NCBI GenBank assembly: GCA_964541615.1
Contig: CAZIRA010000001.1
Coordinates: 5,544-69,543 of the forward strand
Direction of reading: 5' to 3'
DNA from: UPXZ01 sp964541615
Lineage (GTDB): Bacteria > Bacteroidota > Bacteroidia > Bacteroidales > Paludibacteraceae
DNA: 64,000 bases
Shown: one piece after another, positions 51,324 to 61,700 of the stretch
Numbering within the stretch: position 1 is the stretch's first letter
Layout: every line of letters starts with the position of its first letter
The notes under the pieces: model-generated
What the model was told of the DNA's origin: nothing
Databases searched by the model: none
The model's input: the letters and a program-made list of their open reading frames with translations, nothing else
Made by a program: the position numbers and the translations under genes

Positions 51324-51938
51324 TTATCTGTCGAAAAAATGATTATCGAAAGAATAAAATATACCAATTTTAATCCCCGCTTCAAGAATCCGGTCATTAT
51401 TAAAATTGAGATTTACAGGCAGAACGGAATGCGTTTTCAAATAAGGATTGATGTAAAGTCCATAACCAACCAGTGATTCAAATTTGACTCCCATTCCAAA
51501 ATAAGAACCAATTCCAGGCTCATGATGAGCGATATCAATAAGCAGTCCGCCATTTACAAATCCAAATTCAAGAAATTCGGCTCGAACACCCACTGGAATA
51601 TTTATCAGGTGGTAATTGACATATTCTTCATTTTGGAGAGGCACAGCCAAATTATTTTTCCAACTGTGCGTAGTTGCCATTTCAAAACTCTGATGGCTGT
51701 AATTCAAGCCGGTTTCAAACTCCATCCATTCGTTGATCGGATACCAGTAATCGGCCGAAAACGATAAAAATCCATCTCCTTTATAAGTGGTAAAATCATG
51801 ATTTACCGCTGCGGACTGAAGCATCGTATTTTTATTCAATGCAGAAATAGAAACACCGAAAGTTCCTTTGTGCTGAGCACCAGCTGAAACAAACAAAAAC
51901 AGCAGAAAAACAGCTATAATTATTCTAAATTTATTCAT
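51324..51938 (-). CDS. Probable outer-membrane beta-barrel protein, unknown function
   Basis: This 204-residue protein has a Sec signal peptide (IIIAVFLLFLFVSAGAQ) and alternating amphipathic strands rich in aromatic residues, such as GDGFLSFSADYWYPI, FETGLNYSHQSFE and LINIPVGVRAEFLEFG. The pattern fits an 8- to 10-stranded outer-membrane barrel of the PorT/OmpW-like group common in Bacteroidetes. No specific function can be given. It is separated from purL by 202 bases and from the HAD gene by a weak hairpin. Confidence 0.78.
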   Translation of the reverse strand: MNKFRIIIAVFLLFLFVSAGAQHKGTFGVSISALNKNTMLQSAAVNHDFTTYKGDGFLSFSADYWYPINEWMEFETGLNYSHQSFEMATTHSWKNNLAVPLQNEEYVNYHLINIPVGVRAEFLEFGFVNGGLLIDIAHHEPGIGSYFGMGVKFESLVGYGLYINPYLKTHSVLPVNLNFNNDRILEAGIKIGIFYSFDNHFFDR

Positions 51939-52079
51939 AAAATATCACTTTTTCAATTGATTGTCAAAAGTAATCATTAAACATCTATTACGCAAAAAAA
52001 ATTCAACTCAAAGCTTGAATAAAGGATCTCATTATCACAAAAAACAACGCTTTATAACACTATTCACTCTAAATTTTCG

Positions 52080-52087
52080 TATCTTTG
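52080..52087 (+). promoter_or_regulatory. Bacteroidetes -7 box upstream of purL
   Basis: TATCTTTG followed by CA matches TAnnTTTG exactly, 53 bases before the purL ATG. Confidence 0.55.
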
Positions 52088-52140
52088 CACTTTATTTGAA
52101 ATAATCGCTTGAAGTTAAATTATTTGAATACTATCCAATC

Positions 52141-55100
52141 ATGATTCACTTCTTTCAATCTCCCGATCAGCATATTTACGCTGTACAAACCACATTAAAA
52201 TTCGATTCTGAAACAACTAACAAGTTAATCTGGCTTTTTGGTGAATCCAAACCTCTTGACACCGAAACCGTAAGCGGAAATTTCATTGGCCCTCGCCGTG
52301 AAATGATTACTCCCTGGAGCACAAACGCAGTTGGTATTACCCAAAATATGGGTATAAGTGGGATTTTGAGGATTGAAGAATTTTTTCCTTCCGACAAAAC
52401 CGCATCACATGACCCAATGCTTCAGAGAGTTTACACGGAACTTACGCAGGATATATTCAATATCGACAAAATGCCTGAAACAATCCGTTCGATTGACGAT
52501 ATTGCTGCTTACAACGAGCAGGAAGGACTGGCATTGAGTGAAGATGAAATTGAATACCTGAACGGAATTGCTGAGAAAATAGGAAGAAAACTGACTGATA
52601 GTGAAGTGTTTGGTTTTTCTCAAGTAAATTCGGAACACTGCCGCCACAAAATTTTTAACGGACAATTTGTGATTGACGGCGAGGAAAAGGAGATGACGCT
52701 TTTCCAACTGATCAAGCAAACTTCTAAAGACAATCCAAACGACTTAGTTTCGGCATACAAAGACAACGTTGCTTTCATCCAGGGGCCTGTGATAGAACAA
52801 TTTGCACCAAAATCTGAAAGCAAACCCGATTTTTTTGAAACAAAAAAAATTGAAACAGTACTTTCGCTGAAAGCTGAAACACACAACTTTCCCACTACCG
52901 TTGAGCCTTTTAACGGCGCAGCCACCGGAACCGGCGGTGAAATCCGCGACCGTCTCGGCGGTGGAAAAGCGAGCCTTCCATTGGCCGGAACAGCGGTATA
53001 CATGACAAGCTATCCAAGAAATAATCCGAAAAATGCCAACACACCACTCAAAGAGAGAAAATGGCTGTACCAAACTCCGGAACAAATTCTTATAAAAGCA
53101 TCAAACGGAGCTTCTGATTTTGGAAATAAATTCGGTCAACCGCTTATTTGTGGTTCGCTTCTCACCTTTGAGCACCAGGAAAACGAAAAAATTTACGGCT
53201 ACGATAAAGTTATCATGCTGGCCGGCGGTGTAGGGATGGCAAACAAACGCGATGCCATAAAAGGAACGCCTGAAGTGGGCGAAAAAGTGGTGGTGATGGG
53301 TGGCGACAACTACCGGATTGGAATGGGTGGAGGAGCCGTTTCTTCCGTTGAAACCGGAGAATATGACAATGCTATTGAGCTAAATGCCGTGCAGCGCTCC
53401 AACCCGGAAATGCAAAAAAGTGTGGCAAATGTAATCCGCGCATTGGCTGAAAGCGATGAAAATCCAATCGTATCCATTCACGATCACGGTGCCGGCGGTC
53501 ACCTGAATTGCTTGTCGGAATTAGTTGAAACAACCGGCGGCATTATCGAAGTTGACAAATTGCCTGTCGGTGACCCTACCCTCAGTGCCAAAGAAATAAT
53601 AGGCAACGAAAGTCAGGAACGCATGGGGCTTTTAGTCAAAGAAAAAGACCTCGATCGACTGAAAATCATTGCAGAAAGAGAACGAGCTCCAATGTATGTG
53701 GTGGGTGAAACTACTGGCGACATGCAGTTTGTTTTCAAAACAAAAAAAGATGAAAAACCTATCGATTTATTGCTTGAATACATGATCGGCAAACCGCCGA
53801 GAACCGTGATGAACGATAAAAGCATCGAGGAAAAATTCTCACCGGTTGAAATCAGCGAGGAAAAAATGCTCAACTACCTGCAAAATGTCCTTCGCATGGA
53901 AGCTGTGGCTTGCAAAGACTGGCTGACAAATAAAGTAGACCGTTCTGTTACGGGAAAAGTTGCCCGCCAACAGACCATCGGCGAAATCCAGCTTCCATTA
54001 AGCAATCTTGGAGCCATGGCGCTTGACTACCGTGGAAAATCAGGAATTGCTACCTCCATCGGTCATGCGCCACAAGTTGCCTTGATTGATCCTGAGGCAG
54101 GCTCAGTAATGGCTGTTGCAGAAGCATTGACCAATATTGTTTGGGCTCCGCTAAAAAATGGTTTAGACAGCGTTTCGCTTTCAGCCAACTGGATGTGGCC
54201 AAGCAAAAATTCTGGTGAGGATGCCCGTCTTTACCGTGCAGTAGAAGCTTGCAGTGATTTCGTCAGCACACTCGGAATTAATATCCCTACGGGAAAAGAC
54301 AGCCTTTCCATGACGCAGAAATATCCTGATGGAACAAAAGTCTTTGCTCCGGGAACTGTGATTATCTCTGCAGGAGCAGAAGTTTCTGATATTAAAAAAA
54401 TTGTCAGTCCATTACTGATTAATGATTCTGATTCACAGATTTATTACATCGATTTCTCATTTGACAGCCACAAACTGGGCGGATCTGTCCTGGCTCAAAC
54501 GATGAACAAATTAGGTGCAGAAGCGCCTACTGTAAAGGATGCCGAGTATTTCAAAGCTGCATTTGACACCATTCAGGAATTGATAAGCAAGAGTTTGATT
54601 ATGGCAGGTCACGACATTTCGGCAGGAGGTATGATTACTACGCTTCTTGAAATGTGTTTTGCAAATAATTCGGGCGGATTGAATGTGAATCTGGATATTC
54701 TTGCAGAAACTTCCCTGGTAAATTTACTATTTGCTGAGAATCCGGGTGTTATTATTCAGGTGAAAGACAAAAATTCTGTTGAGAAAATATTGAAATCCAA
54801 TGGAATCGGATTTGCGAAAATCGGACATCCGATTGCTGAAAGAAGACTTGAAATTCATAAGAAAAAAGCTGCATATTCGTTCTCAATCAACGAAATGCGT
54901 GACGTTTGGTATGAATCTTCCTATCTTTTGGATAAAAAACAAAGTGGTGAAACGAAAGCTTTGGATCGTTTTAAAAACTACAAAAAACAACCGCTCGAAT
55001 TTGAATTTCCAAAAAACTTTACCGGAAAATTGTCGCAGTTTGGACTTTCTCCGGAAAGAAATCCAAGCGGAGTAAAAGCAGCTATCATCCGCGAAAAAGG

Positions 55101-55824
55101 TACTAACGGCGAGCGTGAAATGGCCTATTCACTCTATCTGGCTGGTTTCGACGTGAAAGATGTGCATATGACCGACCTTGCCAACGGACGTGAAACTTTG
55201 GAAGACATCAATTTTATCGTATTCTGCGGTGGATTCTCAAATTCAGATGTTCTAGGTTCAGCAAAAGGCTGGGCTGGCGGATTCCTGTATAACGACAAAG
55301 CAAAAGCAGCTCTCGAAAATTTCTACAAACGCAACGACACCCTGAGTTTGGGAATTTGCAACGGTTGCCAGCTGATGGTGGAATTGAATCTGATCAATCC
55401 TGAACACGAGAAACGTTCACGCATGCTTCACAACGAAAGCCACAAATTCGAAAGTAATTTCATATCGTTGAATATCCCGGAGAATAATTCAGTTATGTTC
55501 AAGAGTCTTTCCGGAAGTAAACTTGGGATCTGGGTAGCCCACGGAGAAGGAAATTTTTCTCTTCCTATGGGTGAAAACGCTTACAACATCGTAGCTAAAT
55601 ACAACTACGATTCCTATCCTGCCAATCCGAACGGTTCTGATTATTCTGTAGCCGGAATCTGCTCAAATGATGGCCGTCACTTAGCAATGATGCCTCACCT
55701 GGAACGTGCTATTTTCCCATGGCAGTGTGCACATTACCCTGCTGACCGTGTTAATTCAGACGAAATCACACCTTGGGTAGAAGCATTTGTGAATGCCAGA
55801 AAGTGGGTTGAAGAAAATATGTAA
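52141..55824 (+). CDS. purL: Phosphoribosylformylglycinamidine synthase (large single-chain PurL)
   Basis: PurL converts FGAR to FGAM with glutamine and ATP in purine synthesis. The 1227-residue single chain combines an N-terminal PurS-like region, two AIRS-like ATP domains and a C-terminal glutaminase. Visible markers are FGFSQVNSEHCRHKIFNG (start of the ATPase part), the glycine-rich EPFNGAATGTGGEIRDRLGG, SIHDHGAGGHLNCLSELVE, and the glutaminase nucleophile in LGICNGCQLMVEL with the His/Glu pair in PHLERAIFPW. Gram-negative bacteria such as E. coli have the same large form. Its stop is followed after 14 bases by the CDF transporter gene. Confidence 0.98.
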   Translation: MIHFFQSPDQHIYAVQTTLKFDSETTNKLIWLFGESKPLDTETVSGNFIGPRREMITPWSTNAVGITQNMGISGILRIEEFFPSDKTASHDPMLQRVYTELTQDIFNIDKMPETIRSIDDIAAYNEQEGLALSEDEIEYLNGIAEKIGRKLTDSEVFGFSQVNSEHCRHKIFNGQFVIDGEEKEMTLFQLIKQTSKDNPNDLVSAYKDNVAFIQGPVIEQFAPKSESKPDFFETKKIETVLSLKAETHNFPTTVEPFNGAATGTGGEIRDRLGGGKASLPLAGTAVYMTSYPRNNPKNANTPLKERKWLYQTPEQILIKASNGASDFGNKFGQPLICGSLLTFEHQENEKIYGYDKVIMLAGGVGMANKRDAIKGTPEVGEKVVVMGGDNYRIGMGGGAVSSVETGEYDNAIELNAVQRSNPEMQKSVANVIRALAESDENPIVSIHDHGAGGHLNCLSELVETTGGIIEVDKLPVGDPTLSAKEIIGNESQERMGLLVKEKDLDRLKIIAERERAPMYVVGETTGDMQFVFKTKKDEKPIDLLLEYMIGKPPRTVMNDKSIEEKFSPVEISEEKMLNYLQNVLRMEAVACKDWLTNKVDRSVTGKVARQQTIGEIQLPLSNLGAMALDYRGKSGIATSIGHAPQVALIDPEAGSVMAVAEALTNIVWAPLKNGLDSVSLSANWMWPSKNSGEDARLYRAVEACSDFVSTLGINIPTGKDSLSMTQKYPDGTKVFAPGTVIISAGAEVSDIKKIVSPLLINDSDSQIYYIDFSFDSHKLGGSVLAQTMNKLGAEAPTVKDAEYFKAAFDTIQELISKSLIMAGHDISAGGMITTLLEMCFANNSGGLNVNLDILAETSLVNLLFAENPGVIIQVKDKNSVEKILKSNGIGFAKIGHPIAERRLEIHKKKAAYSFSINEMRDVWYESSYLLDKKQSGETKALDRFKNYKKQPLEFEFPKNFTGKLSQFGLSPERNPSGVKAAIIREKGTNGEREMAYSLYLAGFDVKDVHMTDLANGRETLEDINFIVFCGGFSNSDVLGSAKGWAGGFLYNDKAKAALENFYKRNDTLSLGICNGCQLMVELNLINPEHEKRSRMLHNESHKFESNFISLNIPENNSVMFKSLSGSKLGIWVAHGEGNFSLPMGENAYNIVAKYNYDSYPANPNGSDYSVAGICSNDGRHLAMMPHLERAIFPWQCAHYPADRVNSDEITPWVEAFVNARKWVEENM

Positions 55825-55838
55825 TCATTCAAAAAAAA

Positions 55839-56750
55839 ATGAAAAAAAAATCCCTCAAGAAATTTGCCTATCTCTCCATCGCGGCAGCAGTGATTACGAT
55901 AGCGCTTAAATTTTCGGCGTATCTATACACTGGGTCGATGGGATTGTTGTCAGATGCACTGGAATCTTGCGTAAACTTGATTGCGGCCATCGTGGCGCTT
56001 ATCATGATTCACATCGCCGAAAAACCGGCTGATGAAGGCCATGAATTCGGTCATACGAAGGCTGAGTACTTTTCCAGTGCGATAGAAGGCGGACTGATTA
56101 TGGTGGCAGCATTCAGCATTATCTGGTCGGCTGTTCCCAGGCTTTTTGCACCACAACCAATTGAAAATGTAGGGCTTGGTCTGGCAATTTCGGTAAGTGC
56201 TTCGATTGTGAATTTAGGTGTAGCGATTGTTTTGTTGAAAAACGCAAAAACACACCACTCTCTCCTACTCGAAGCTGACGGAAAGCACCTGATGACAGAT
56301 GTTTGGACTTCGGCCGGAGTAATTATTGCAGTGCTTTTGGTAAACCTTACAGGATTGCTTATTCTCGACCCGATAATTGCTGTTTTGGTGGCATTAAATA
56401 TTATTTGGACAGGATTTTCACTACTCAAACGCTCAGCAAACGGTCTTATGGATGCATCAATTTCGGAAGGAGAATTGAAAATGGTGACCAATTATCTGGA
56501 TGGAGTCAGTAGTGATGAATTTGAATACCATTCATTGATGTCGCGTCAGGCCGGACAGCGTAAATTCATCTCGCTTCATCTTCTTGTGCCGGGTGCTTGG
56601 AGCGTACAAAAAGGACACGATTTTGCTGAACATATCGAAGAAACCATTGAGGATATGTTTACTGAACCGGTTACGGTATCTACACACATTGAGCCGATTG
56701 AAGATCCGGCATCGATGAAAGACATCGGGATAGACCGAAAAAAGCATTGA
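55839..56750 (+). CDS. Cation diffusion facilitator (CDF) metal exporter
   Basis: CDF proteins export zinc, iron, cobalt or similar divalent metals in exchange for protons. The 303-residue protein has six membrane helices. The metal site in helix 2 is GLLSDALESCVN and that in helix 5 is ADGKHLMTDVWTS (His-x3-Asp). A cytosolic C-terminal domain (about 210-290, HLLVPGAWSVQKGHDFAEHI) regulates transport. Metal specificity cannot be read from this. The gene follows purL by 14 bases and may be co-transcribed with it. Confidence 0.9.
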   Translation: MKKKSLKKFAYLSIAAAVITIALKFSAYLYTGSMGLLSDALESCVNLIAAIVALIMIHIAEKPADEGHEFGHTKAEYFSSAIEGGLIMVAAFSIIWSAVPRLFAPQPIENVGLGLAISVSASIVNLGVAIVLLKNAKTHHSLLLEADGKHLMTDVWTSAGVIIAVLLVNLTGLLILDPIIAVLVALNIIWTGFSLLKRSANGLMDASISEGELKMVTNYLDGVSSDEFEYHSLMSRQAGQRKFISLHLLVPGAWSVQKGHDFAEHIEETIEDMFTEPVTVSTHIEPIEDPASMKDIGIDRKKH

Positions 56751-56765
56751 TTTTCAATGACAAAC

Positions 56766-56797
56766 CTTGCCAATTTCTTTGATCTTTATTACTTTTG
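56766..56797 (+). promoter_or_regulatory. Promoter of the first POT transporter
   Basis: CTTG (56766-56769), a 20-base spacer and TACTTTTG (56790-56797) match the Bacteroidetes consensus with one mismatch. The in-frame ATG at 56795 falls inside the -7 box, which supports the start at 56834. Confidence 0.6.
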
Positions 56798-56833
56798 AGT
56801 TTTATTACATTTGATTTTAAAAATTGTCCGTTT

Positions 56834-58660
56834 ATGTTAAGAAACCATCCCAGTGGAGTTTATGTAGCGTTTGCCACAAATGTGGGTGAGCGGTTTGGTT
56901 TCTACATAATGATGGCTATTTTATCTCTTTTCCTTCAGGCAAAATTCGGATTATCAGTTGCTGAAACTGGCGATTATTACAGCTGGTTTTATTTCGGAAT
57001 CTATGCTACAGCTCTTTTAGGAGGCATTGTGGCTGACTGGATGAGAAAATACAAGTCTGTGATTTTCATCGGACAGATAATGATGATTGCCGGATACGTG
57101 CTAATGGCACTTCCATTTATGTCCTTTTATGGATCAATGATCGCACTTTTGATTATTGCACTGGGAAATGGAATGTTCAAAGGAAACCTGCAAGTGGTCG
57201 TAGGGCAGCTTTACGATGATGAACGTTATTCGAAGCTTCGTGATTCGGCATTCCTGTTTTTTTATATGGGTATCAATATCGGGGCTTTTTTTGCCCCTTT
57301 CATTGCTTCAGGATTACGTAACTGGTGGCTGATTCAGCATGGTTTCCTCTACGATGGAAGTTTAGCTGCGCTTTGTCATCAATACCTCAACAATTCACTC
57401 ACAGACATTAATCAATTCCAGGCACTTATCCAAAAAGTAAGCTTGCAGGGACAATCTGCACTTTCATTGACAGAATTCTCTGTCAGTTACATCAAAGTCT
57501 TTACACAAGGGTATCACCTGGCTTTTGGACTGGCTGCTCTGGCAATGGTTTTCTCGCTGATAGTTTATATAATTTTTAATAAAACTCTACCCGATAAACC
57601 AGCCGGGCAAGCGGCTAAACAGCTTTTCGAATCTTTTCAGGTGAAGCAGCCACTTAAGCAGCGCAAAGTAAAGATTGCGGCAGTCACACTGGTGATAATT
57701 ACAATTTTGGTATTTCAGTTGATCCCGGGACTTGATGTGAGTGGAAAATTGGGATTAAGCTTCGCTGTAGGACTTTTCATGGCTTTCATTGCTTTTATAT
57801 TCATGATGGCAGCAGACGATGAACGGCCAAGGGTAATTTCGCTGATATCGCTTTATGTGGTGGTGATTTTCTTTTGGATGTCGTTCAATCAAAACGGACT
57901 GGCACTTACGCAGTTTGCGGTTGAATATACAGCAAAAGAGGTGAGTCCATTTACCTTCATATTCTTCGATCTGAAGTCGATTCTGTGTGTAATTTTGGCC
58001 ATTGTTGGTGTAGTTTTGATGTTATACAGCAAATCCACACTTCGTTACCGATTTATTGGCGGAGTTGTAACTACCTTATTTCTGACTATCTGCATCTATT
58101 TTATGAGAGAATCTTCGGAAATGAATACGATCTCTCCAGAAGTTTTCCAATCTTTCAATCCTCTCTTTGTTTTATTGGTGATGCCTCCCATCATCTGGCT
58201 CTTTAATTTCCTTGACAACAAAGGATTTGAACCATCCGCTCCTCGAAAAATTGCAATCGGACTTATCATCGCAGGGTTGGCATTCGTAATTCTGATAGTC
58301 GGTTCAGAAAATCTTCTTTCACCCAACGAACTGCAAGGTTCACTGGTTCCTGAAAGCTCTCGCGTATCGCCTTACTGGCTTATGAGCACCTATTTTGTCC
58401 TCACGGTAGCAGAGATATTTTTGAGCCCGATGGGAGCCTCTTTCATCTCCAAAATAGCCCCGAAACGATTTATGGGACTGATGCAGGGCGGTTGGCTGTT
58501 TACTACTGCTGTAGGCAGTAAATTCGTGGTGGTGGGCAGTTTCTTGTGGGACAAAGTTGAGTTATCAGTATTATGGGGGATTTTTGCTGCCGCATGTATA
58601 GCTTCTGCCGTTATCGTTTTTCTTAATGTCAAGAAACTCGAAAAATCCACACATGAATAA
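56834..58660 (+). CDS. POT/PTR-family proton-dependent oligopeptide transporter
   Basis: This 608-residue inner-membrane protein of the major facilitator superfamily imports di- and tripeptides with protons. The E-x-x-E-R-type proton-coupling motif appears as NVGERFGFYIMMAILSLFLQ. The family motif FYxxINxG is seen in FFYMGINIGAFFAPFI, preceded by GNGMFKGNLQVVVGQLY. About 12-14 membrane helices are visible. It is longer than most POT proteins (about 500) because of an extended region between helices. The start at 56834 (MLRNHPSGVY) is preferred to the upstream ATG at 56795. The 3' end reaches a bidirectional terminator shared with the beta-galactosidase gene. Confidence 0.93.
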   Translation: MLRNHPSGVYVAFATNVGERFGFYIMMAILSLFLQAKFGLSVAETGDYYSWFYFGIYATALLGGIVADWMRKYKSVIFIGQIMMIAGYVLMALPFMSFYGSMIALLIIALGNGMFKGNLQVVVGQLYDDERYSKLRDSAFLFFYMGINIGAFFAPFIASGLRNWWLIQHGFLYDGSLAALCHQYLNNSLTDINQFQALIQKVSLQGQSALSLTEFSVSYIKVFTQGYHLAFGLAALAMVFSLIVYIIFNKTLPDKPAGQAAKQLFESFQVKQPLKQRKVKIAAVTLVIITILVFQLIPGLDVSGKLGLSFAVGLFMAFIAFIFMMAADDERPRVISLISLYVVVIFFWMSFNQNGLALTQFAVEYTAKEVSPFTFIFFDLKSILCVILAIVGVVLMLYSKSTLRYRFIGGVVTTLFLTICIYFMRESSEMNTISPEVFQSFNPLFVLLVMPPIIWLFNFLDNKGFEPSAPRKIAIGLIIAGLAFVILIVGSENLLSPNELQGSLVPESSRVSPYWLMSTYFVLTVAEIFLSPMGASFISKIAPKRFMGLMQGGWLFTTAVGSKFVVVGSFLWDKVELSVLWGIFAAACIASAVIVFLNVKKLEKSTHE

Positions 58661-58720
58661 CCAGGCGTAACAAGTTTGTTGAATACCGCTTTTTCGAAAG
58701 TATTTATTTTGGCAGAAAGA

Positions 58721-58758
58721 AAAAAAGCTTTGGGCAAATATATGCTCAAAGCTTTTTT
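58721..58758. terminator. Bidirectional terminator between POT transporter and beta-galactosidase
   Basis: GCTTTG-G-GCA (58727-58736) pairs with TGC-T-CAAAGC (58743-58752), with A and T runs at both sides. Confidence 0.85.
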
Positions 58759-58777
58759 CTACTTTTTTATTTATCCG

Positions 58778-61700
58778 TCAAAACTGCTTATCAATATCTT
58801 TCGAACTATTTATCGGGATAATCGTAAAGCTGTAACTTATGTCGGTGTTTTTGGGTACGATTCGGTACGGTTCCATCGGCCATTTTCCCCAGCTGTTATT
58901 TCCACCTACGCCCTGCATGCGGTAGTCGATAAATAAATCTACTTTGTCCGAAGCTTGGTAAGCATTGTAATGTTTCTTCTCCGGAGCAGTAAGGCGTGGA
59001 GCGTCATTGTGCCAGTCAGCGCCGTTATCGATGTCCTCCAAAAGATAATTCGTTGCGTTGAACTCAAACACATCATCCGAAGCAAACAGCAGTCCCTCTC
59101 CCGATTTTTGCGTCAGCGCCAACCAGCGTGTATCCACGTGATGACCTGTTTCTTGTGCAAAAACATATTTAGCGCCAAGTTCAGCGACAGGTGATTTGTA
59201 TCTGTCCACAAACATCGCCGTTTTGCGGTCGGAGTAGTTTTCTATCGGCCCGCGACCATAATATTCCGCATTCACAAAATTATCTGGCAGCTGCATACGC
59301 ATTCCCACACGGAATATCAGCGGAAGTTCGTTTTTCGTGGCGTTAAAGGCATTTTCAACTTCAATTCTACCATTTTCCGAAATCAAATATTTAACATACC
59401 ATGTGGCATTCAGTTTTTCGTAGCTGTAGGTAAAACTAATTTCAGCCGTTTTTCCGTCTATTAATCTTTGTGAAAAACCTGAAGGATGCGGCACATTGTT
59501 GCTTGCCTCTTTCCAGTCGTTTAGGCGTTTGCCCATGCCTGCTCCATAGTCGTTGTCAAGCGGAGCACGCCAGAAAAACGGTCTCGGCCCAAACTCGTTG
59601 CTGATGTATTCCACGCCTTTTTGTTTGTACGAAGTGATAATACCGGTTTCTTTGTCAATTTCCACCATAAAATTTTTGCCTGAAACGAGCCATTTGCTGT
59701 CATTTTCCGAAATGTTCACAGCAGCTTTGGCAGCAATTGGTTTCAATGCCGGATAATCATATACTATAAATTGGTCTTTTGCAACCACCCAGCCTGTCGG
59801 CAGTCCAAGCTTGGCCGATTTTTGTTTCACGTAAAACTGAATTGTGGTTTGCTGGTTGGCTTTGAATAGCTTCGCGATGCCGGGAAGTTTCACCGTTTTA
59901 GTCTCTTGAGGCTGAACAGCTATGGCTATTATGCCGGTTTTCAGCACTTTTCCGTTTGATTTTACATCGTAAGAAATATCGTACTGCCTCAAATCCACAA
60001 AGAAATTCTCGTTGAAAATCTCCACGCTTTCTTTTTTGTAGTCAAAATTTCTGAACCAGACATTTTGGTACACTTTCCCCATTTCCACGGTGTGCGGTTT
60101 GATGCTTCGGTCGGGCAGAATAACGCCGTTGCAGCAGAAATCGCCTGCCGAAGGTGTTCCTTTCGGACCGAAATCGCCGCCGAACGCCCAGAATTTATTT
60201 CCGTCTTTGTCCTTTTGCGCCAGTCCCTGATCCACCCAGTCCCAGATACAGCCGCCCTGCAGCAGGTCATTGGCGCGGATAATGTCCCAGTATTCAGTGA
60301 AGTTTCCCAGGCTGTTTCCCATGGCATGAGCGTATTCGCAAAGTATCAGCGGACGGTCCGATGCAGGATTCTTGGCATATTTCTCTATTTCATCGGGGTC
60401 GTCGTACATAGGACAGAAAATGTCTGTATTCCATTCAAGCACAGCGCGTTCATACTGTACCGGGCGGGACGTATCACGACTTTTAATCCAACGGTATGTC
60501 TCGTACATATTATAACCGTTTCCGCTCTCATTTCCGAGCGACCAGGTTACAACGCAGGCATGGTTTTTATCGCGTTCCACCATTCCCCTGGTACGGTTCA
60601 GGTGATCTTCCAGGAAAAGCGGGTTATTTGCCAGCGTACCACCCGTGCGCAGGTTGTATCCCATCCCGTGCGCTTCTATATTGGCTTCGTTAATCACATA
60701 TATTCCGTATTCATCCGCCAATTTGTAGAAAAGTTCCGGTTGCGGATAATGGCTGGTGCGGGCGGTGTTTACGTTGTATTTTTTAAAGAGTTCAAAGTCT
60801 TTCCGCATCAGTTCCTCTGTAACGTAATGACCGGTAAACTCATTGTGCTCGTGGATGTTAACTCCTTTTACTAAAACAGGCTGACCGTTAATTAAAAATT
60901 GTTTGTTTTTCACTTCGGCTGTTCGGAAACCGATTTGAATGGCGGTGGCTTCCACTATTTTTCCTGCCGCATCTTTCAGCTCGATGCTTAATGTGTAAAG
61001 GTTGGGTTCCTCGGCCGACCATTTTTTTACGCCGGCAATTGTCCTTTCAGCGAAGCTTACACTTTCTTTGGCATTTACGAGCCGCAAGGTTTTGCTTTCC
61101 TCGGCCATACTTTTTCCGGTTTTATCCAAAATTTTATAGGCGATAGAATAGCCGTCGTCATCTGCTTTGTTTTCTAAATCTACATTCAGGCTGAAAATGC
61201 CGTTTTCGTAATTTTGATCCAACGAAGGCAGTGCAAAAAAATCAGCGATATGCACTTTCGGGCGTGCATACACATATACATCCCGCTCAAATCCGCTCAA
61301 TCGCCAAAAATCCTGACATTCTAAGTAGGTGGCGTCCGACCAGCGGTGCGTCTGCACGGCAAGCACGTTTTTTCCGGCTTCCGCACGGTCGGAAATATTG
61401 AAGCGGGCAGGCAGTTTGCTGTCTTTGCTCATGCCCAGAAATTCGCCGTTGAAGTAAAAATAAGAAGCGCCTTTCACGCCGTCGAAGCTGAGAATAATCT
61501 CCTTTCCTAACCAGTCTTGCGGAATTTCAAACTCTTTTCGGTACGTTCCGGTAGGGTTAAATTCCTCGGGGACGAGCGGTGGATTGGGTCTGTCCCAGAA
61601 TGGCGCATGTCCCGGGGAGGTAAATTCGTAGGTGGCATTCACGTAAATAGGATAGCCAAAACCCTGCACTTCCCAGTTTCCCGGCACTTGAATATCTTTC

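Noticed and set aside
60065..60874. 269-codon open frame on the plus strand opposite the beta-galactosidase
   Set aside because: It is a shadow of the GH2 coding frame, with no start signal or family pattern of its own.
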